Source of the DNA: Qingrenia yutianensis
GTDB taxonomy: Bacteria > Bacillota > Clostridia > UMGS1810
NCBI RefSeq assembly: GCF_014385105.1
Contig: NZ_JACRTE010000001.1
Span: 248,001-312,000, forward strand
Direction of reading: 5' to 3'
Length of the DNA stretch: 64,000 nt
Each line of letters begins with the position of its first letter. Within the stretch, counting starts at the first letter, position 1. The notes beneath the pieces are model-generated. The model did no database searches. It had not been told where the DNA came from and worked only from the letters and a program-made list of their open reading frames with translations. The position numbers were made by a program, and so were the translations under genes. Positions 57,804 through 64,000 of the stretch are shown piece after piece.

Positions 57804-59765
57804 ATGCCCGATTTTAAACTTGTGTCGGATTACAAACCTATGGGCGACCAGATAAAGGCAATCGACTCCCTCACAAAAGGAATAAAGCGCGGAGATAAAG
57901 GTCAGACACTCCTCGGCGTTACAGGAAGCGGAAAGACGTTTACAATAGCGAATGTTATAAAAAACGTCAACAAACCTACCCTTGTTTTGGCGCACAACAA
58001 AATTCTTGCCGCACAGCTTTGCAGTGAGTTTAAGGAATTTTTTCCCGAAAATGCGGTTGAATATTTTGTTTCGTACTATGATTATTATCAGCCCGAGGCT
58101 TATATTCCGTCCAGTGACACATATATAGAAAAAGATTCTTCGATAAACGACGAGATAGACAAGCTCCGCCACAGTGCGACCGCGTCACTTTTTGAGAGGC
58201 GCGACGTTATAATCGTTGCCAGTGTTTCGTGTATATACGGCTTGGGCGACCCGGACGATTACAAAAATCTTATTGTTTCGGTGCGCGTCGGCAACACTTT
58301 GGACAGAAACGAATTTTTGAAAAAGCTTGTTGACATTCAGTATACGCGCAACGACATTGATTTTTCGCGCGGAACATTCCGTGTGCACGGTGATATTGTC
58401 GAGGTTTTCCCCGCAAGTTCAAATGAAAAAGCGCTCCGAATTGAATTTTTCGGCGACGAAGTTGACAGAATTTGCGAAATCGACACCGTTACGGGCGAAA
58501 TACTCAATTTCCGCTCATATGTCGCAATTTTTCCTGCGTCGCACTATGCTACAACCGCGGAAAAAATGAAACGCGCCATTGTCACAATCGGCGACGAATT
58601 AAACGAGCGCGCGGCATATTTTAAGGAACACGACAAAATTCTTGAAATGCAAAGGCTTCTTCAGCGTACAAATTACGACCTTGAAATGATGCAGGAGGTC
58701 GGTTTTTGCCAGGGAATTGAAAACTATTCGCGCCATATCAGCGGACGTGCGCCCGGAACGCGCCCTTACACGCTTATGGACTATTTTCCCGACGATTTTC
58801 TGCTTGTTATAGACGAATCGCACGTCACCGTTCCTCAGGTGCGCGCGATGTATGCAGGCGACAGGGCGCGCAAAGACACGCTTGTTGAATACGGTTTTCG
58901 TCTGCCGTCGGCATATGACAACCGGCCTTTAAATTTTAAAGAATTTGAGGGTATGATAAATCAGGTGATTTTCGTATCGGCAACGCCGGCGGACTATGAA
59001 AAGGAACATTCCGAAAACATATGCGAACAAGTTATCCGCCCGACCGGACTTTTAGACCCCGAAGTTATCGTACGTCCGATAAGCGGTCAGATTGACGACC
59101 TTATAAGCGAAATTCACGAGGTTACGAAAAAAGGCCAACGCGTGCTTGTGACGACGTTAACCAAAAAAATGGCGGAAAGCCTCACCGATTATTTAAAAGA
59201 TGCGGGAATTAAGGTAAGATACTTACATTCAGACATTGACACAATAGAAAGAATGGAAATCGTGCGCGATTTGCGCCTCGGCGTGTTTGACGTGCTTGTG
59301 GGAATTAACCTTCTCCGTGAGGGCTTGGACATTCCCGAAACGGCGCTCGTTGCAATTCTCGACGCCGACAAAGAAGGATTTTTGCGAAGTGAAACCTCAC
59401 TCGTTCAGACAATCGGCAGGGCGGCGCGAAACAGTGAAGGCAGAGTTATTATGTATGCCGACACAGTAACGCGTTCAATGAAAGCCGCAATCGACGAAAC
59501 GAACAGACGCCGCGAAATTCAGGCAAAATACAACAAAGACCACAACATTACGCCGAAAAGCATTAAAAAGAATATTCGCGCCGTTATTCAGACTGTCACG
59601 CAGGAAAGCACGAAGAAAGCCGAAACGGAGCGCAAACCTGTTTCCAAAGAGGAAAAAATCACCGCACTCACCGCACTTATGCAGGCGGCGGCTAAAAATC
59701 TTGAATTTGAAAAAGCGGCAAAATACCGCGACGAAATAGAAAAACTCAAAAAGAAAGCTTTTTAA
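57804..59765 (+). CDS. uvrB: Excinuclease ABC subunit B
   Basis: About 653-residue nucleotide excision repair helicase. Walker A LLGVTGSGKTFTIANV, beta-hairpin region FVSYYDYYQPEAYIPSSDTY, helicase motifs LLVIDESHVTVPQVRAMY, FVSATPADYE, LVTTLTKKMAESLTDYL and QTIGRAARN. The C-terminal UVR motif (LQAAAKNLEFEKAAKYRDEI) that binds UvrC and UvrA is present. ATG 57804 has AAAGGTGA at good distance; ATG 57798 and GTG 57795 are alternatives. uvrA follows 25 bases after its stop. Confidence 0.96.
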   Translation: MPDFKLVSDYKPMGDQIKAIDSLTKGIKRGDKGQTLLGVTGSGKTFTIANVIKNVNKPTLVLAHNKILAAQLCSEFKEFFPENAVEYFVSYYDYYQPEAYIPSSDTYIEKDSSINDEIDKLRHSATASLFERRDVIIVASVSCIYGLGDPDDYKNLIVSVRVGNTLDRNEFLKKLVDIQYTRNDIDFSRGTFRVHGDIVEVFPASSNEKALRIEFFGDEVDRICEIDTVTGEILNFRSYVAIFPASHYATTAEKMKRAIVTIGDELNERAAYFKEHDKILEMQRLLQRTNYDLEMMQEVGFCQGIENYSRHISGRAPGTRPYTLMDYFPDDFLLVIDESHVTVPQVRAMYAGDRARKDTLVEYGFRLPSAYDNRPLNFKEFEGMINQVIFVSATPADYEKEHSENICEQVIRPTGLLDPEVIVRPISGQIDDLISEIHEVTKKGQRVLVTTLTKKMAESLTDYLKDAGIKVRYLHSDIDTIERMEIVRDLRLGVFDVLVGINLLREGLDIPETALVAILDADKEGFLRSETSLVQTIGRAARNSEGRVIMYADTVTRSMKAAIDETNRRREIQAKYNKDHNITPKSIKKNIRAVIQTVTQESTKKAETERKPVSKEEKITALTALMQAAAKNLEFEKAAKYRDEIEKLKKKAF

Positions 59766-59790
59766 AATCAGCACTACAGAAGGTGAAAAA

Positions 59791-62604
59791 ATGGCAAAAA
59801 ATTCAATAATCATAAAGGGTGCGCGTCAGCACAACCTCAAAAATATAGACATAACCATTCCGCGCGACAAGTTTGTGGTGTTCACGGGACTTTCGGGAAG
59901 CGGAAAATCGTCGCTCGCGTTTGACACAATTTACGCCGAGGGACAAAGACGTTATATAGAGTCGCTGTCATCATATGCGCGCCAGTTTTTGGGTCAGATG
60001 GACAAGCCCGACGTTGACTATATTGAGGGTCTGTCGCCGGCGATTTCAATCGACCAGAAAACAACAAGCAAAAATCCGCGTTCGACTGTCGGCACGGTTA
60101 CCGAAGTTTACGATTATCTCCGTCTTATTTACTCACGAATAGGAGTTCCGCACTGCCCGAAGTGCAAAAAAGTTATAAAACAGCAGACGGTTGACGAAAT
60201 AATCGACAAAATTTTAAGCTTTGAAAACGGCACAAAACTGCAAATTCTTGCCCCTGTTGTAAGGGCTAAAAAAGGCGAACATCAGAAAGTTTTTGAAAGC
60301 GCAAAAAAGAGCGGATACGTCCGCGTCCGCGCAGACGGTGTGACGTACGATTTATACGAGGAAATCAAACTTGAAAAAACAAAGCGCCATTCCATTGAAA
60401 TTGTCGTTGACAGAATTGCATTAAAAGACGGTATCAGCGCACGTCTTGCCGACTCGCTCGAAACTGCATTAAAGCTTGGAAACGGACTTGTTATCGTTGA
60501 GATAATCGGCGGTGAGGAAATGCTTTTCAGCCAAAACTACGCCTGCCCCGACTGCGGTATCAGCATTGAGGAAATGTCACCGCGTATGTTTTCGTTCAAC
60601 TCCCCGTTCGGTGCGTGTCCGACTTGTTCGGGACTTGGAAATTTAACTGAATTTGACGAGGATTTGATTATTCCCGACAAATCGCTGTCGCTCCGCGAGG
60701 GTGCAATAAAGGCTATGGGCTGGAATGTCAAAGACCCCGGCACCATTGCACACGCACAGCTTTCGGGACTTGCAAAAAAATACGGTTTTTCGCTCGATAC
60801 TCCGATAAACGAGCTTTCGGACGAGCATTATAACATTCTTATGTACGGCACAAACGGCGAGCCTATTTCATATTTTTACAAATACAACATTGAACAGCCG
60901 TTTGAGGGCGTTATGAAGTGCATTGAGCGCAGATATAAAGAAAGTTTTTCGTCGTATATGCGCGCGGAATACGAAAATTATATGAGCAGTATCACCTGCC
61001 CCGACTGTCACGGCGAAAGACTGAAAAAAGAGGTTTTGGCGGTTACGATAAACGGCAAAAGCATATCAGACGTCACAAAAATGTCAGTGCGCGACGCTAA
61101 AAAGTTTTTTGAAGAAATCGAACTTACCGACACCGAAAAACTCATTGCAAATCAGGTGTTGAAAGAAATAAACGCGCGTCTCGGATTTTTGGTAAATGTC
61201 GGACTCGGCTACCTCACGCTTGCGCGCTCGGCAGGCACTCTCTCGGGCGGTGAGGCGCAGAGAATACGCCTTGCAACACAGATAGGCTCGGGGCTTACGG
61301 GCGTTTTATATATACTCGACGAGCCGAGCATTGGACTTCATCAGCGCGACAACGACAAGCTTCTGGCAACGCTTAAAAATCTGCGCGACCTCGGCAACAC
61401 GCTTATTGTTGTCGAACACGACGAGGACACAATGTTTGCCGCGGATTATATCGTAGACATCGGCCCCGGCGCAGGCGTTCACGGCGGTGAGGTTGTGGCA
61501 CAGGGCACTGTTGATGAAATTATGAAATCAAAGCGCAGTGAAACGGGACTTTATCTTTCAGGCGCGAAAAAAATCGAAGTACCGAGCAAAAGGCGCGATG
61601 GAAACGGAAAATTTTTAACCGTTTACGGCGCGTCGCAAAACAATCTTAAAAATATCGACGTGACGTTTCCGCTCGGCAAATTTGTTGCTGTAACGGGTGT
61701 TTCGGGAAGCGGTAAATCGTCGCTTGTAAACGAAATTTTATACAAAAAACTTTCCGCCGTTTTGAACGGCTCAAAGAAAAAAGCGACGAATTTCAAAAAA
61801 ATTGAGGGAATTGAAAATCTTGACAAGGTTATAAATATCGACCAGTCGCCAATCGGCAGGACACCGCGTTCAAACCCTGCTACCTACACGGGCGTTTTTA
61901 CTGATATTCGTGACCTTTTCGCAAGCACAAACGAGGCGAAAATCCGCGGTTACAAGTCGGGACGCTTCAGCTTTAACATAAGCGGAGGACGCTGTGAGGC
62001 TTGCTCGGGCGACGGCATACTTAAAATTGAAATGAACTTTCTGCCAGACGTTTACGTTCCGTGCGAGGTGTGCAAGGGCAAACGCTACAACCGTGAAACG
62101 CTTGAAGTTAAATACAAAGACAAAAACATCTACGAGGTTTTGGAAATGACGGTTGAGGAGGGGTTGGAATTTTTCAAAAATCTCCCAAAAATCAAGCGAA
62201 AACTGCAAACGCTCTATGACGTAGGCTTGGGATATATCAAAATCGGTCAGCCGTCCACCACCCTTTCGGGCGGTGAGGCGCAGAGGGTTAAGCTTGCAAC
62301 CGAATTAAGCAGACGAAGCACCGGTAAAACTATTTATATACTCGACGAACCGACAACAGGACTTCACACTGCGGACGTTCACAGGCTTATAGACGTTTTG
62401 AACACGCTCGTTGACACGGGCAACACGGTTGTTGTCATTGAGCATAATCTTGACATCATCAAAACCGCCGACCATATTATCGACCTCGGACCCGAGGGCG
62501 GAGATATGGGCGGAACAATCGTTTGCACGGGAACTCCCGAAGAAGTTGCAAAATGCGAAAAATCGTTTACGGGAAAATATTTGAAGAAATATCTTAAAAA
62601 ATAA
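59791..62604 (+). CDS. uvrA: Excinuclease ABC subunit A
   Basis: 937-residue damage-sensing ABC ATPase. Two nucleotide-binding domains: Walker A GLSGSGKSSLAFDTI near residue 31 and GVSGSGKSSLVNEIL near 635, signatures LSGGEAQRIRLA and LSGGEAQRVKLA. Zinc modules CPKCKK, CPDCGI then CPTCSG, and CEACSGDG with CEVCKGKRYN are visible. Length is normal. ATG behind AGAAGGTGA. Forms the uvrBA operon, while uvrC is not in the window. Confidence 0.97.
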   Translation: MAKNSIIIKGARQHNLKNIDITIPRDKFVVFTGLSGSGKSSLAFDTIYAEGQRRYIESLSSYARQFLGQMDKPDVDYIEGLSPAISIDQKTTSKNPRSTVGTVTEVYDYLRLIYSRIGVPHCPKCKKVIKQQTVDEIIDKILSFENGTKLQILAPVVRAKKGEHQKVFESAKKSGYVRVRADGVTYDLYEEIKLEKTKRHSIEIVVDRIALKDGISARLADSLETALKLGNGLVIVEIIGGEEMLFSQNYACPDCGISIEEMSPRMFSFNSPFGACPTCSGLGNLTEFDEDLIIPDKSLSLREGAIKAMGWNVKDPGTIAHAQLSGLAKKYGFSLDTPINELSDEHYNILMYGTNGEPISYFYKYNIEQPFEGVMKCIERRYKESFSSYMRAEYENYMSSITCPDCHGERLKKEVLAVTINGKSISDVTKMSVRDAKKFFEEIELTDTEKLIANQVLKEINARLGFLVNVGLGYLTLARSAGTLSGGEAQRIRLATQIGSGLTGVLYILDEPSIGLHQRDNDKLLATLKNLRDLGNTLIVVEHDEDTMFAADYIVDIGPGAGVHGGEVVAQGTVDEIMKSKRSETGLYLSGAKKIEVPSKRRDGNGKFLTVYGASQNNLKNIDVTFPLGKFVAVTGVSGSGKSSLVNEILYKKLSAVLNGSKKKATNFKKIEGIENLDKVINIDQSPIGRTPRSNPATYTGVFTDIRDLFASTNEAKIRGYKSGRFSFNISGGRCEACSGDGILKIEMNFLPDVYVPCEVCKGKRYNRETLEVKYKDKNIYEVLEMTVEEGLEFFKNLPKIKRKLQTLYDVGLGYIKIGQPSTTLSGGEAQRVKLATELSRRSTGKTIYILDEPTTGLHTADVHRLIDVLNTLVDTGNTVVVIEHNLDIIKTADHIIDLGPEGGDMGGTIVCTGTPEEVAKCEKSFTGKYLKKYLKK

Positions 62605-62790
62605 TATAAAAATGCCCTAAAAGCCACTTCTCGATAAGACAGTATTGCCTTAAAAATATATTTTTCGCGTCTTTCTGCGTTAAAAAAGCTCGCAATCCGT
62701 CAGGATTACTCGCTTTTTTGCCTTGAAATTCATCAAAAAATCTTATTTTTAAGGTGCAGAGCAGTTTTGAATATCGGATTTTACAATTCA
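62605..62790. repeat. Non-coding stretch with a long imperfect palindrome
   Basis: From about 62645 to 62757 the sequence folds back on itself. CCTTAAAAATA (62648-62658) matches the complement of TATTTTTAAGG (62744-62754). The apex has AAAAAAGC/GCTTTTTT outside AATCC-GTCA-GGATT. No gene is seen. The shape suggests a miniature inverted-repeat or REP-like element; a uvrA terminator role is also possible. Confidence 0.5.
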
Positions 62791-62800
62791 GACAAAAAAT

Positions 62801-62837
62801 AAAACCTGCCATTATGCTGACGCATATGGCAGGTTTT
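62801..62837. terminator. Bidirectional terminator between uvrA and the secreted hydrolase
   Basis: AAAACCTGCCAT (62801-62812) pairs with ATGGCAGGTTTT (62826-62837), with A/T-runs on both sides. Confidence 0.88.
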
Positions 62838-62926
62838 TGACACAGTATGAATTTAAAATACGGCTTCAAAACCAATGCTTTCTTATTGAGGAGCGGCTAA
62901 TTCCGGTGCATTTTTTATATGCGAAT

Positions 62927-64000
62927 TTATTTTGTTGTAATTGCAACCGTGTTTTCTTCGCCAATCCAGTTAACATTGCAGTTGAGCGCCTCCGACACTG
63001 CGCGCACGGGGACAAGTGTTCTTTCATTGTATAACATCGCAGGCACGTCAAGTGTTTTCGCCTCGCCATCAATGCGCATAACGTCACCGCCGATTGCGAG
63101 CGAAATTTCTCTTTCGCCTTTCACCGCCGTAACCGCCTGTGCAGACTCATTCCAGTCAACACTTGCGCCCAGCTTTTCAAAAATAGCACGCATAGGAACA
63201 AGCGTTCTGTCGGTTACGATAATCGGCGCTTGGTCGGTTTCAAGCGTTTCCCCGTCAATCACAACCTTAATTTCAGGTTCGAAATCAGCACCGAAACGTA
63301 TTTTTGTGCCGTGCTTATAAAAAACGTATTCCTTTATTAAATCCTCCGTCCAAATTTTCAAAGTGTGCTGACCGTCAGAAACGGAGTGAATATCAATATT
63401 TGAAAAACTGAATTTATAAGGAATTTTGTCAGACGAATGCTTCCACTCGCCGTCAATCGCGTAATTCACCGCAATATCAGGCTTATTCGGAACGTGTGCA
63501 AGCGTGTAAAGCGTACTGTTTACGGCAACATCTATAATTTCACCGCTGTTTGCCGGGATAAGCGCAAAATCGGACTGCGCGTTAACACCCGTTTTGTAAA
63601 GTCCGCTTGTTTTAACCTCGGCAAAAATATCAGACGCATACTGATAATCGTTAATGTCGTATCTTTCCGCCTCGTTCGCGCGGTGATTGTTGAAATAGTT
63701 AATCATCTTAATCTGCGGATATTTCATAACCAAATTCCAGAGCATATCCCTCATTCTCGGGGCGCCCCAAGCTTCAAGGTCGGTATCGTGATTTGTATTT
63801 GTCGGCACTCCGCCCTCGCTTATCATAACGGGCTTATTTATTCCGTTTTTCGCCATAAAATCCATAATCGGTTTTATTCTGTTTGTTGCCCACGCATAGT
63901 CGCCCGTCATAAAATAAACGCTGTCTTTGTACGATGTATCGGTTTTTCCCTGGAAATATTTTATCATATACATACTTACGCCAATCCAGTCGACATATTC
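62927..64000 (-). CDS. Glycoside hydrolase-like protein with copper amine oxidase N-terminal-like repeats (5' end outside window)
   Basis: The frame is open to the window edge, so the N-terminus is missing; 357 codons are visible. The first part (VDWIGVSMYMIKYFQG, KPVMISEGGVPTN with a likely catalytic Glu, MINYFNNHRANEAERYDI) looks like the end of a TIM-barrel glycosidase such as GH26 or GH5 type. Then come a beta domain and two stalk repeats of the Cu_amine_oxidN1 type (RTLVPMRAIFEKLGASVDWN and RTLVPVRAVSEALNCNVNWI), which in Clostridia attach to secreted proteins and do not bind copper as an oxidase. Probably a secreted polysaccharide-degrading enzyme (inference). Confidence 0.8.
   Translation of the reverse strand, partial: EYVDWIGVSMYMIKYFQGKTDTSYKDSVYFMTGDYAWATNRIKPIMDFMAKNGINKPVMISEGGVPTNTNHDTDLEAWGAPRMRDMLWNLVMKYPQIKMINYFNNHRANEAERYDINDYQYASDIFAEVKTSGLYKTGVNAQSDFALIPANSGEIIDVAVNSTLYTLAHVPNKPDIAVNYAIDGEWKHSSDKIPYKFSFSNIDIHSVSDGQHTLKIWTEDLIKEYVFYKHGTKIRFGADFEPEIKVVIDGETLETDQAPIIVTDRTLVPMRAIFEKLGASVDWNESAQAVTAVKGEREISLAIGGDVMRIDGEAKTLDVPAMLYNERTLVPVRAVSEALNCNVNWIGEENTVAITTK

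Noticed and set aside
57700..57804. A LexA/SOS operator before uvrBA
   Set aside because: No sequence close to the Firmicutes box GAACnnnnGTTC was seen near the promoter.

Overview
The window looks like a chromosomal segment of an anaerobic, endospore-forming Clostridia bacterium, probably an uncultured lineage. The evidence is a PolC-type replicative polymerase, an uninterrupted sigma-K gene beside spore-type peptidoglycan-binding proteins, the Firmicutes signature genes ricT, darA, gdpP and yybS, ferredoxin-linked 2-oxoacid oxidoreductase genes, moderately low GC, and frequent GTG/TTG starts behind strong purine-rich ribosome binding sites. No phage, insertion sequence or CRISPR array was seen.

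Regions: (1) 1-5.9 kb, an aromatic amino acid fermentation operon: two arylacetate-CoA ligases flanking iorAB, an ACT-domain protein, a PLP lyase and a Cys-rich peptide. (2) 6-10 kb, a sigma-A-promoted run: DUF2156, DJ-1, 5-formyl-THF cyclo-ligase, CPBP protease and a Xer tyrosine recombinase. (3) 10-18 kb, a CDF transporter and GH2 beta-galactosidase on the minus strand, then a mother-cell sporulation cluster ending in sigK, with recognisable sigma-E and sigma-K type promoters. (4) 18-22 kb, an AraC regulator divergent from thuA-gfo, a DUF421 protein and small membrane proteins. (5) 22-42.5 kb, a long minus-strand housekeeping block: polC, rsmI, trmN6, ferredoxin, ricT, holB, darA, ftsH, hpt, tilS, dnaB, rplI, gdpP, yybS, tatD, metG. 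It joins gene sets that flank oriC in Bacillus. (6) 42.6-45 kb, tRNA-Lys, tRNA-Glu, cyclophilin and gapA. (7) 45-55.5 kb, a decaying sugar and cell-surface region: two genes broken by in-frame stops, an SLH protein gene with four frameshifts and a histidine kinase gene with two, mixed with intact genes. (8) 55.5-64 kb, response regulator, murC, uvrBA and the end of a secreted glycoside hydrolase.

The most unusual observation is a 28-bp sequence present three times (5976-6003, 10109-10136, 17984-18011), always intergenic. It has two conserved 11-bp arms and a variable 6-bp centre, and one arm equals the XerD arm of the Bacillus subtilis dif site. One copy sits about 90 bp after the xer gene of this window. 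A chromosome normally has one dif, so these may be Xer recombination sites that delimit cassettes or record past integrations. All functional statements rest on reading the sequence and on recalled family knowledge; no searches were run.
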